Positions 18,823-27,084 of a stretch of DNA of 64,000 nucleotides are shown in pieces. Source of the DNA: Robertkochia solimangrovi (lineage in GTDB: Bacteria; Bacteroidota; Bacteroidia; Flavobacteriales; Flavobacteriaceae); assembly GCF_007279655.1 (NCBI RefSeq), contig NZ_QKWN01000007.1, forward strand, positions 186,001 to 250,000, given 5' to 3'. A program made the translations under genes and the position numbers. The number at the start of each line of letters is the position of its first letter. The first letter of the stretch is position 1. A model generated the notes under the pieces. That model saw nothing but the letters and a program-made list of their open reading frames with translations. It did no database searches and had not been told where the DNA came from.

Positions 18823-19788
18823 ATGAAAGAATTTTACAGTCATGGTAAATTACTTTTAAGCGCAGAATACCTGGTGCTTGACGGAGCGCTGGCACTAGCT
18901 ATACCCACTTGTTATGGTCAAAGCATGAGCGTTAGCACTATTCCCGGTTCAGCACTTGAAATATTCAGTTATGACAAGGATGGAGCACTATGGTTCGAAG
19001 GCCAGTTCAATAGTGAAAAAATGATCGCGCTTTCCGAGAACTTACCAGATGTTTTCGCAATAAAAAAAGTGGATCTGAGCAGTATTATTATTTCAACAAA
19101 TGCTTCAGAACCTGCACAGGCTTTAGCCAAAATTCTGATCACTGCTCTGTTTCTAAATCCTGGTCTTTCTCATGAAATCAAAGGTAAACGGGTCGCCAAT
19201 CATCTGGAATTCCCTACAAACTGGGGACTGGGTTCCTCGTCAACGCTGGTCAGCAATATTGCGCTTTGGACTCATACAGATCCCTATTTATTACTTCAGC
19301 ATAGTTTTGGAGGCAGTGGTTATGACCTTGCCTGCGCTCGTAGTGAATCTCCTCTTACCTATCGTATTACCACCGGCAAACCGGAAGTGAAGCCCGTGGA
19401 ATTCAATCCGCCCTTCAAAGATCAATTATTCTTTGTGCATCTGAATCAAAAACAGAATAGCAGGTCAGGAATTAAAGCCTATCATCAAAACAAAAAGAAT
19501 ACCGCTGCTGCCATAAAAGAGATCGAACAGATCACCAACGAGCTCATAATAACACAGGACCTGGCCAGGTTCCGGCAATTGATGGACACCCACGAAGAGA
19601 TAATCGCCGAAGTGACCGGGCAGGAAACCGTCAAGAATCACCTTTTTAAAGATTATCAGGGCAGTATTAAAAGTCTTGGGGCCTGGGGTGGGGATTTTAT
19701 CCTAGCAACCGGCACAGACGATGGAATGTCCTATTTCAGAGATAAAGGTTACAAAACAATACTGTCTTATTCAGAAATGACCCTTTAA
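18823..19788 (+). CDS. GHMP-family kinase, probably of the mevalonate pathway
   Basis: A 321-residue GHMP kinase. Motif 1 is HGKLLLSAEYLVLDGALALA, the ATP-binding motif 2 is NWGLGSSSTLVSN, and motif 3 is the degenerate GAWGGDF. It lies 9 nt after HMG-CoA reductase. A second GHMP kinase, more like mevalonate kinase, sits beside mvaD at 58.7 kb, so this copy may be the phosphomevalonate kinase or another mevalonate-route kinase. This is context inference; the substrate is not readable from sequence. An alternative is a kinase outside the pathway that is merely co-regulated. Confidence 0.8.
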   Translation: MKEFYSHGKLLLSAEYLVLDGALALAIPTCYGQSMSVSTIPGSALEIFSYDKDGALWFEGQFNSEKMIALSENLPDVFAIKKVDLSSIIISTNASEPAQALAKILITALFLNPGLSHEIKGKRVANHLEFPTNWGLGSSSTLVSNIALWTHTDPYLLLQHSFGGSGYDLACARSESPLTYRITTGKPEVKPVEFNPPFKDQLFFVHLNQKQNSRSGIKAYHQNKKNTAAAIKEIEQITNELIITQDLARFRQLMDTHEEIIAEVTGQETVKNHLFKDYQGSIKSLGAWGGDFILATGTDDGMSYFRDKGYKTILSYSEMTL

Positions 19789-19813
19789 AGCCATTTACCT
19801 ATTTATAGGCACA

Positions 19814-19843
19814 AAAAAAACCTCCCGCTTGGGAGGTTTTTTT
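19814..19843. terminator. Bidirectional terminator after the GHMP kinase gene
   Basis: The arms AAAAAAACCTCCC (19814-19826) and GGGAGGTTTTTTT (19831-19843) with a GCTT loop form a classic A-tract/T-tract hairpin. It serves the kinase gene on the plus strand and the convergent isomerase gene on the minus strand. Confidence 0.93.
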
Positions 19844-19865
19844 ATTATATAGAATTATGACTTTT

Positions 19866-21971
19866 CTAGTACATGAAGGCACGATCATCAACAACGTCAG
19901 CCTCATCTCTCAATGCCTGATATGCCGTTGAAAGCACTCGATTTCTGTTAAGTGTTTTCTGTGCATTTGCATAAGTGCTGTAATTATCAAGTGAAGGAGC
20001 AAGATTCTTGCTGGTTACCTCTACCATAAATACACCATTTTCACCTTCGATCAATGAGGAAGTAGATCCTTGATCGGTTGCGAAAGCGATACCTACTACC
20101 ATAGGCTCTCTACCCGCTCCTGCGATGGTTGGGTTCTTTAGAGTCAGTCCGCTTGCTGAAGCAACGTTCACATTGTTATTCTTAGCAACATCTGCCATTG
20201 ACTTACCTTCGTTTGCAGCGATAATCTGCGCTGCCTTCTTACGATTTCTCAGGATAGGACGTACCTGAGGAGCCGCATCTCTTGCCGTTGCAAGACCAGC
20301 TTTATGTCTTGCAGTGAGCTGAGCCACTACATAACCGTCAGGAGTTGAAAAACGTTTTACATCACCTACACTGGTTTCTTCATTGAATGTCCATTGAACA
20401 AGGCTACGCTGACTTCTAAGTCCGGGAAGATTCTCGTCCATGGCTTTGATTCCATTAACCGGTCTTACCGCAAAATCTGAAGTATTAGCAAGTTCTGCAA
20501 AATCTCCACCTTCCACTACGGCCATTTCAAATTTGGTAGTTTCAGTAAATACATTGCTGATCGTCTCTTCTGAAGCTTCGATCTTTCTAACGATAGTCGC
20601 CAGTTTCACAGCTGGATACGTATCGTCAACACGGATGACATGATATCCGAAATCAGTTTCTACAAGTCCTACAGAACCTTTCGCATTGCCAAAGATATAA
20701 TCATTGAATGCAGGAACCATGGTGCCTTGTGTAATGTTATCATACGTACCACCGCGGGTAGCAGATCCCGGATCATCGGAATATTCTGCAGCCAACTGTG
20801 TTAGTTCAGATGGATTAGCTTTCACTTTTGCCAATAGTTCATTGGCAAGTTTTTCAGCTTCCTCTTTTGTTCTTGATTCTTTTGGCGAAGCACTTGAACC
20901 GTCGAATGAGATCAGGATATGGCTAGCTTTCACTGCACCACCATCCTTTTTATCCAGCATTCTTGTCAGCTTATAGGCCTGACCATCCAAATAGGGTCCA
21001 TAAACCTCACCTGCATTCAGGTTGAAAAGGGTATCAGCTAACGCAGCCGGAAGTGCACTTTTCACAACATACGTTGAATCAAACTTAACATCAGAATACG
21101 CATTTACGAAATCTTCCACATCAGTGGTTTCTGCAAATCCAGGAATCGTTTTATCTCCTTTGGTAGTTTCATCAAATTCAACTTTAGCGGTCATCAATGC
21201 TTCCAAAGATTCCTTTGCAGCTTGTTTGTCAGCTTCAGAAGCTGCCTCAGAAAAGAAAACATAACGAATATCTCTTGAAGCTTCCTGTTCGAATTCTTTC
21301 TTATGCTCTTTCACATACGCCTCGATTTCACTGTCGCTGATCGTAATGGTACTGTCAGGAACAGACGTATAAGGAACCTTAACGTATTTGATATCTACTT
21401 TATCATTCTCGATATGATAAGCAAGCTCTCCTTCTTTCAAGGTAGTTCCAACTCCTGCTTTAACAAGGTTGAAATATGACTGCTCTTTTGAAGCACCGAT
21501 CAACATGTCTTCCTGTTGTTGCCATTGTGCATATGCAGCCGGATTGTTCGTTTTAAGTTGATAGATAAAATCGATAAACTTATTTTCATCAAATACTCCA
21601 GCCTCATTTAAAAAGTTAGGATCCTGTGCAAATGCAGGATTAGCTTTAACCACTTCAAGAATCTGATCTTTCTCAATATTGATCCCAAGGTTTTCGAACT
21701 GTTGATCAAGAATACGCTGACGTACTTCCTGATTCCACACCATGTTTACCACCTGAACCGTAGAAGCACTCCCCATCATTCTTGAAGATGATTCTACTTT
21801 CTGAGCAAACTCGTCTCTCGAGATACTTTCTCCGTTCACTTCACCTACTGAAGACTTCACTCCTGTGTTACCTTTTGAGAACACTCCTGAAATCACAAAT
21901 GCAAACAAAGACAGACCAATAACCAGAATAAGGATTAAAGACCTATTTCTTATTTTCTCTAGAATTGCCAT
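19866..21971 (-). CDS. PpiD/SurA-like peptidylprolyl isomerase, membrane-anchored
   Basis: A 701-residue envelope chaperone candidate. One N-terminal membrane helix (residues ~11-31) is followed by a SurA_N-like region (EVNGESISRDEFAQKVE onward) and a parvulin rotamase domain near residues 345-440, with the markers ASHILIS, GGTYDNITQGTMVPAFNDYIF and FGYHVIRVDD. A second, degenerate parvulin-like or helical region completes the protein. Architecture matches PpiD, which is tethered to the inner membrane and assists folding of outer-membrane proteins. It is the last gene of the minus-strand envelope block; the CBS-domain gene ends 92 nt upstream of its start. Confidence 0.9.
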   Translation of the reverse strand: MAILEKIRNRSLILILVIGLSLFAFVISGVFSKGNTGVKSSVGEVNGESISRDEFAQKVESSSRMMGSASTVQVVNMVWNQEVRQRILDQQFENLGINIEKDQILEVVKANPAFAQDPNFLNEAGVFDENKFIDFIYQLKTNNPAAYAQWQQQEDMLIGASKEQSYFNLVKAGVGTTLKEGELAYHIENDKVDIKYVKVPYTSVPDSTITISDSEIEAYVKEHKKEFEQEASRDIRYVFFSEAASEADKQAAKESLEALMTAKVEFDETTKGDKTIPGFAETTDVEDFVNAYSDVKFDSTYVVKSALPAALADTLFNLNAGEVYGPYLDGQAYKLTRMLDKKDGGAVKASHILISFDGSSASPKESRTKEEAEKLANELLAKVKANPSELTQLAAEYSDDPGSATRGGTYDNITQGTMVPAFNDYIFGNAKGSVGLVETDFGYHVIRVDDTYPAVKLATIVRKIEASEETISNVFTETTKFEMAVVEGGDFAELANTSDFAVRPVNGIKAMDENLPGLRSQRSLVQWTFNEETSVGDVKRFSTPDGYVVAQLTARHKAGLATARDAAPQVRPILRNRKKAAQIIAANEGKSMADVAKNNNVNVASASGLTLKNPTIAGAGREPMVVGIAFATDQGSTSSLIEGENGVFMVEVTSKNLAPSLDNYSTYANAQKTLNRNRVLSTAYQALRDEADVVDDRAFMY

Positions 21972-22063
21972 TTATCAATCTATTAGTTAAAAATTTAATG
22001 TGGGCGAAAATACCATTTTTTTGGAATAATTAAAACCTGCACAAATAATAATTCAGGCTTTTT

Positions 22064-23338
22064 TTAGTCTTCCTCAAGTACTTTCAGGTGTAGAAGATTT
22101 ATTTTGGTGTTACTCACATCCAGCACGGTAAAGAGATATTTATCAATCTTCACCTGCTCATCCTTGCCGGGAATCTCACCGATCCGGTTCACAATGAGTC
22201 CGCCAAGTGTCTCATAATTCTCACCTTCCGGAAGGTCGAGTTTATATTCTTCATTGATATAATCGACTTCGAGACGCGCAGAGAATCTAAATTCAGATTC
22301 GCTCAATTGTTCTTCATCAAGCACAATACTATCATGCTCATCTTCAATTTCTCCAAACAATTCCTCCACGATATCCTCTACAGTGATCATACCGCTGGTT
22401 CCTCCATATTCATCGAGGACTATGGCAATGCTTTTTCGCTTTTTGATCAGTACTTCCAGTATATCGCTGATCAGCATGGTTTCCGGAACAAATTCAACCG
22501 GCATCATAATATTTTTGATCCCCTTAGGCTTCTTAAAAAGCTCAAAAGAATGTACATATCCTACGATATCATCGATAGTATCTTTATAAACGAGAATCTT
22601 GGAATACCCGGTATCGGTAAATATGGAAGCGATGCCTTTAGGAGATTCATGCAACTCCACTGCGGTGATCTCAGTACGGGGAATCATAACTTCACGCGCC
22701 TTGATCTCAGCGAATTCCAGTGCATTTTGAAATATTTGAATCTCTGTATCGAGTTCATCTTCCTCATCAGCAGCCTCAACCTGCTCAGAGATATAATCGC
22801 CAAGCTCTACTTTTGAGAAAGCAAGTTGAAGATCATCACCACTGGTCTTAAAGAACACTTTCAAAATGATATCCGAGATCCATATAACGAACCCGGATAT
22901 AATCGAAAACAGCACATAGAACAGATAGGCAGGAACAGCGAAAAACTTCAACAAATTATTGGCATAAATCTGAAAGAACACCTTGGGAAGAAATTCCGCC
23001 GTAAACAGGATGATCAGGGTCGAGATCACCGTTTGAACCAGTATCACATCAAAAGGCAGGGTGTCCTGCCCCACATAATCCGGGTATATATCTGCAATAA
23101 TCAGCTGCCCCATGAAGAAACCATAGACCACCAGTGCAATATTATTACCCACCAGCATGGTTGCAATGAACTTAGACGGTTTTCGTGTCAGACGGGTAAG
23201 CACTTTTGCCAGTAATCCTTTTTGCTTCTTCTCGATCTCAATATGGATCTTGTTAGAGGATACATAAGCGATCTCCATTCCGGAAAAGAAGGCCGAAAGA
23301 AGCAAGGATACTATGATTATGACAATAGACAACGACAC
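22064..23338 (-). CDS. CNNM/CBS/CorC-HlyC domain membrane protein (hemolysin C family)
   Basis: A 424-residue protein with a CNNM-type transmembrane domain (residues ~1-160, starting LLLSAFFSGMEIAYVSS), paired CBS domains (residues ~200-330, with MIPRTEI and VLDEYGGTSGMITVEDIVEELFGEI) and a C-terminal transporter-associated CorC/HlyC domain (GGLIVNRIGEIPG). Family members are linked to magnesium or cobalt efflux, and flavobacterial GldE belongs to the same family. No gliding genes lie nearby, so GldE is not favoured. The name hemolysin is historical. Its start codon shares a base with the stop of the small upstream gene, which implies coupling. Confidence 0.9.
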   Translation of the reverse strand: MSLSIVIIIVSLLLSAFFSGMEIAYVSSNKIHIEIEKKQKGLLAKVLTRLTRKPSKFIATMLVGNNIALVVYGFFMGQLIIADIYPDYVGQDTLPFDVILVQTVISTLIILFTAEFLPKVFFQIYANNLLKFFAVPAYLFYVLFSIISGFVIWISDIILKVFFKTSGDDLQLAFSKVELGDYISEQVEAADEEDELDTEIQIFQNALEFAEIKAREVMIPRTEITAVELHESPKGIASIFTDTGYSKILVYKDTIDDIVGYVHSFELFKKPKGIKNIMMPVEFVPETMLISDILEVLIKKRKSIAIVLDEYGGTSGMITVEDIVEELFGEIEDEHDSIVLDEEQLSESEFRFSARLEVDYINEEYKLDLPEGENYETLGGLIVNRIGEIPGKDEQVKIDKYLFTVLDVSNTKINLLHLKVLEED

Positions 23339-23532
23339 TAGTTCTGCTTATCTCTGTTTTGAAATTTCCTTCTGTAGAATCTTCTGAAAAAGAACATAAA
23401 CAGTGAAAAAACCAGAAAGAAAAGAAACATATAAGCCCGCGTACGGTCAACGTTCCATTCCTGATATACTTCGTAGGCAGATACTACCGCAATTACCAGA
23501 TAGGCAATCTCAAATACTTTAAAATACTTCAT
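23338..23532 (-). CDS. Small two-helix membrane protein, unknown function
   Basis: A 64-residue protein with two predicted membrane helices (residues ~6-21 and ~32-49), separated by a charged turn (EWNVDRTR), and a strongly basic C-terminal tail (RRFYRRKFQNR). No family recognised. Its stop overlaps the start of the CBS-domain gene by one base, and it reads in the same direction as the envelope block, so it is likely a real translated gene. It may be a small partner of the CBS-domain protein, but that is a guess from coupling. Confidence 0.7.
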   Translation of the reverse strand: MKYFKVFEIAYLVIAVVSAYEVYQEWNVDRTRAYMFLFFLVFSLFMFFFRRFYRRKFQNRDKQN

Positions 23533-23612
23533 TTGTCTGAGGTCAATTAAACTCCTGCCCCAAAAATAAGCAAAAGATAATTATCCCTCTAAGGTAATTA
23601 AAGATCCTAACG

Positions 23613-24977
23613 CTATAGATTCGGAACTTTTATAGAGCCACCGATCCAGCATTTAACAGGGATCACTTTTCCAGCCATACCGGAATTGAAGATTTCCGAT
23701 TTTGTTGGTGCCCGGCCTTCATAACCGGCAGCAGCCTGTGAGGCTCTCGATTTCAGGGAAGGATCGACCTGTGCCGCCTTCCGCGCCATTTCAGCAGCCT
23801 TCCAGTTCACTGCCTTCTTATCAAACACGGTTTCACCACATTCATTTGCACTCTTATGATAAAGATCTGCAATTAAAAGATAAGCCTGCCCCTGCGCGGG
23901 ATTTGCATCCAGAGCCTGGCGCGCATATTTATAAGCAGTCATCGTCTGACCCCGTTTATTTGCTTTAACCGCGATACCTAACAGTTTGTTCGATTTCTTG
24001 TATTTATCGGTTTCCAGATCTATCGATTGCATGAAATACTCCATAGCCTTTGAATCCTCACCTCGCTGTTCATAGAGTGAACCCAGATAATACTTTGAGG
24101 ATGCGGAGGGCTCAAGAGCATCCAGTGCCTCTACCATCTTAACGAAAAGCGGATCACTGGTACATCCTTTAGCTTCCATACGGGCAGCTGCAGCATTAAG
24201 CCATTTAGCATCCGATTTCTTTGTATCAAAGTTCTTATTATACAATGGAATAAGATTCTCACAATCCGCTAACTTACCCAATTTACTATCGATTCCCTGA
24301 CTTATCTTTTCATACGAAGCTCCATTGGTCTGTGCCGCTTCATACATCTGTTTATCTTTTTTAGTGAGCGGCTTCCCTGCTTCTTCCTTCTGAACGTAAT
24401 CCAGCATAATCACAGAAAGCTCCTGATTCTCCTCTTCGATCTTTGCAGTGACCACATCATAGGTATCGAAAACCTCCTGCAGATCCTTTTTTCCGGCTTC
24501 ATGCAGGTTCACGAGCGTGGAGAAATACAGATAGAGTGCCTTGGGATTCTCAAAATTATCAGGATCATTTTTAAAAGCATTATCCAAGAGATTATAGATA
24601 TCTTCATCGGAGGCTCCCTGATCATTCATCAGTAAGGCGATATCTATGTCATTCTTGGTTTTATTGAGTTTATCAGGAAAGAGTTCAGGCCCCTTTTTAT
24701 AGACCTGCATAAGCTGATCTTCATATTTTTTCTTATTTGCAGGATCTTCTTTAATCCTGTTCTTCAATAGCAGCTCACCATAAGCAAAGGTTGCATAATG
24801 GTATTCCGGGCATTCGCTAAACACCTTTGTCCAGGGCTCATAGGCATTTGCATAATTACCAGCTTTCGCATCTTCAACAAAAAGACCGAAATTCAAAAGA
24901 CAATCCTGACTTTGGGAGAATCCATAGTTGCAGGAGAATAGCATCAGTAGTACTACCAGCAGGAATTTATTTTTCAT
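23613..24977 (-). CDS. Secreted TPR-repeat protein, copy B (paralogue of 25696-27063)
   Basis: A 454-residue exported protein with a signal peptide (MKNKFLLVVLLMLFSC then a Q-rich cleavage region) and a mature part dominated by TPR-like helices, for example SASSKYYLGSLYEQRGEDSK and AYLLIADLYHKSANEC. The C terminus ends with the conserved CWIGGSIKVPNL. It is a clear paralogue of the gene on the other side of lptC; the last ~170 residues agree at most positions. I start at ATG 24977, because the signal peptide begins there and the 17 upstream residues are atypical. A 162-nt gap separates it from lptC, so it may have its own promoter. Function unknown; TPR points to protein contacts in the periplasm. 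Confidence 0.85.
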   Translation of the reverse strand: MKNKFLLVVLLMLFSCNYGFSQSQDCLLNFGLFVEDAKAGNYANAYEPWTKVFSECPEYHYATFAYGELLLKNRIKEDPANKKKYEDQLMQVYKKGPELFPDKLNKTKNDIDIALLMNDQGASDEDIYNLLDNAFKNDPDNFENPKALYLYFSTLVNLHEAGKKDLQEVFDTYDVVTAKIEEENQELSVIMLDYVQKEEAGKPLTKKDKQMYEAAQTNGASYEKISQGIDSKLGKLADCENLIPLYNKNFDTKKSDAKWLNAAAARMEAKGCTSDPLFVKMVEALDALEPSASSKYYLGSLYEQRGEDSKAMEYFMQSIDLETDKYKKSNKLLGIAVKANKRGQTMTAYKYARQALDANPAQGQAYLLIADLYHKSANECGETVFDKKAVNWKAAEMARKAAQVDPSLKSRASQAAAGYEGRAPTKSEIFNSGMAGKVIPVKCWIGGSIKVPNL

Positions 24978-25139
24978 ATTCAAGAATTTTAAGAGTAAAT
25001 AGTGAATAAGTGGTCGAAACAATAACAACCCTTCTTTATAAATTTACATAAAATTCTGATAATCTGATAGTAAGAATATTTTTTGACACTATTCAGTCTC
25101 CAACAGGTCCTGAATCTATCTGAAAGAGCATTGTAGAAG

Positions 25140-25694
25140 TTACTCCTCAATCACCGCACTACCCTTTCTTCCGTGGAAGCGCAGTTGGGTATATTCTTTA
25201 TTGAAATCAATCCCGGTACCTTCCATATCATAATCCGGGCTGGTAAACTGAAATTCACCTTCGGTAAAGATCCAGTCATTTAACTGATCGTAGTATAATT
25301 GCGGTGCCTTCAACACTTTCCCATCAAAGGAAGTCACCACTACATTACCCTGTAGATCGATCAGCTTTGTTTCTGAGTAGATGATTCCATAATCGGCTTC
25401 CACCGTACTCTTTTGATTTTTGTCGTCGAAATATTCGACATGAACACCTTCTGGAAATTCCTGATAAGGGAACTTCTGATTACTAAAATCGCTATAGACC
25501 TTTCCGCTAACGATCGATCTCAGCTTCATTGAATCAACATAACGCAATTCAAAGTTTGTTGCCACACCAACGGGTACCAGTGCAGTCTCATCAATTTTGC
25601 GGACTTCATCATAATTACCCTGGCATGAAAAAAACATTGTCACAGTAAAAACTGTGACAATGTTCCATAAAATATATTTGGTATGCTGATTCAT
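25140..25694 (-). CDS. lptC: LPS export protein LptC-like lipoprotein
   Basis: A 184-residue protein with an N-terminal hydrophobic segment ending in a lipobox-like MFFSC (Cys24). The rest is beta-rich with the LptC/OstA-like pattern: an N-terminal EYFDDKNQKSTVEADYGIIY strand set, then LIDLQGNVVVTSFDGKVLKAPQLYYDQ. LptC links the LptBFG transporter to the periplasmic bridge that carries lipopolysaccharide outward. Bacteroidota LptC proteins are often annotated as lipoproteins of this length. It begins 1 nt after the stop of the TPR gene upstream, so the two are translated together. lpxB at 8 kb shows that lipid A is made. Confidence 0.85.
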   Translation of the reverse strand: MNQHTKYILWNIVTVFTVTMFFSCQGNYDEVRKIDETALVPVGVATNFELRYVDSMKLRSIVSGKVYSDFSNQKFPYQEFPEGVHVEYFDDKNQKSTVEADYGIIYSETKLIDLQGNVVVTSFDGKVLKAPQLYYDQLNDWIFTEGEFQFTSPDYDMEGTGIDFNKEYTQLRFHGRKGSAVIEE

Positions 25695-25695
25695 A

Positions 25696-27063
25696 TTACA
25701 GGTTAGGAACTTTTACACTTCCTCCTATCCAACAATTGATTTTAACAACTTTACCTGCCATACCTGAGTTAAAGATCTCAGATTTGGTTGGAGCTCTTCC
25801 TTCATAGCTACTTGCAGCCTGAGAAGCTCTTGTTTTAAGAGAAGGGTCAACCTGAGCAGCCTTTCTTGCCATTTCAGCAGCTTTCCAGTTTACAGCCTTT
25901 TTCTCGAAAACGGTAGAACCACAACTGTTAGCACTCTTATGATAAAGATCAGCGATCAACAGGTATGCACTACCCAAACCTGGGTTAGACTGCAAAGCCT
26001 CATTGGCATACTTATAAGCTGTAGTGGTCTGACCTTTCTTATTTGCTTTGATAGCGATACCAAGAAGCTTATTCGCTTTCTTGTACTTATCGGTTTCAAG
26101 ATCGATAGATTGCTTAAAGAATTCAAGTGCTTTTGCATTATCACCTTTTTCTTCATAAAGCGATCCAAGATAATATTTAGAAGAAGCAGAAGGCTCAAGA
26201 GCATCCAGTGCCTCCACTAGTTTTACGAACATAGGATCTCCGGTACAGTCCTTAGCATCCATACGTCCTGCTGCTTTTTTAAGCCAGTCAGCATTACTCT
26301 TATTCGCTTCGAAATTCTTTTGGTAAAGGGGAATAAGGTTTTCACAATCTGCCAAAGAACCTAATTTACTATCGATACTTCCGCTGATTTTTTCATAAGA
26401 ATCACCATTGATACGCGCATTCTTAAGAATCCTTGCTTCATTAGAGGTCAATGTACCTGCATCCTCTTTTTCCACATACTTAAGGATTGTTTCAGAAAGC
26501 TCCTGGTTTTCTTCCTCGATCTTACCGGTTACGGCATCATACGTATCGAAAACATCCTGTAACTCTTTTTTACCTGCTTTGTGAAGGTCTACCAAAGTAG
26601 AGAAATACAGATAAAGAGCTTTTGGGTTCTTAAAGTGGTCACGATCTTCCTTAAAAGCTTCATCGAGCATGTCGTAAATCTCCTCATCCGTACCGGTTTT
26701 GGTATCGTATTTAAGAAGCGCGACATCGATCATACTTTCCGCTTTGGAAAATTTGTTCGGGAAGTACTCAGGACCTTTTTCGTACACCTGCATTAAAGAC
26801 TGAATGTAAGCATCTTTGTTTGCAGGATCTTTTTCCATCTTATCCTTCAGGATCTTTTCACCATAGGCATAGGTTGCATAATGTAGCTGCGGACAATTCT
26901 CAAACACCATTTTCCACGGTTCATAGGCAGCATCATAGTTCTTAACCTTTGCGTGCTCGGCGAAAATGGATAGGTTTTGCATACATTCCGGGTTCTGAGC
27001 CTGTCCGAAAACGAAACCTACAGCTCCCAAAAGACCTAACACAATTGAAAGTTTCTTTTTCAT
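25696..27063 (-). CDS. Secreted TPR-repeat protein, copy A
   Basis: A 455-residue exported protein: signal peptide MKKKLSIVLGLLGAVGFVFG with cleavage near GQAQ, then helical TPR-type repeats across most of the chain, including SASSKYYLGSLYEEKGDNAK and AYLLIADLYHKSAN. The C terminus GKVVKINCWIGGSVKVPNL is shared with copy B. It is placed between the beta-barrel gene (21 nt upstream) and lptC (1 nt downstream), so it is in the core envelope operon, whereas copy B sits beyond lptC. The position suggests a role in envelope assembly or lipopolysaccharide export. No enzymatic motif is visible. Confidence 0.87.
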   Translation of the reverse strand: MKKKLSIVLGLLGAVGFVFGQAQNPECMQNLSIFAEHAKVKNYDAAYEPWKMVFENCPQLHYATYAYGEKILKDKMEKDPANKDAYIQSLMQVYEKGPEYFPNKFSKAESMIDVALLKYDTKTGTDEEIYDMLDEAFKEDRDHFKNPKALYLYFSTLVDLHKAGKKELQDVFDTYDAVTGKIEEENQELSETILKYVEKEDAGTLTSNEARILKNARINGDSYEKISGSIDSKLGSLADCENLIPLYQKNFEANKSNADWLKKAAGRMDAKDCTGDPMFVKLVEALDALEPSASSKYYLGSLYEEKGDNAKALEFFKQSIDLETDKYKKANKLLGIAIKANKKGQTTTAYKYANEALQSNPGLGSAYLLIADLYHKSANSCGSTVFEKKAVNWKAAEMARKAAQVDPSLKTRASQAASSYEGRAPTKSEIFNSGMAGKVVKINCWIGGSVKVPNL

Positions 27064-27084
27064 TTTTCTAATTTTAATTAATTA

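Noticed and set aside
22307-22816. 169-residue plus-strand frame
   Set aside because: Antisense to the CBS-domain protein; no start context or domain.
22826-23215. 129-residue plus-strand frame
   Set aside because: Antisense to the same CBS-domain gene; Gln/His-rich shadow.
22064-23338. Gliding protein GldE
   Set aside because: Same family, but no gld neighbours here; the generic CBS/CorC name is safer.
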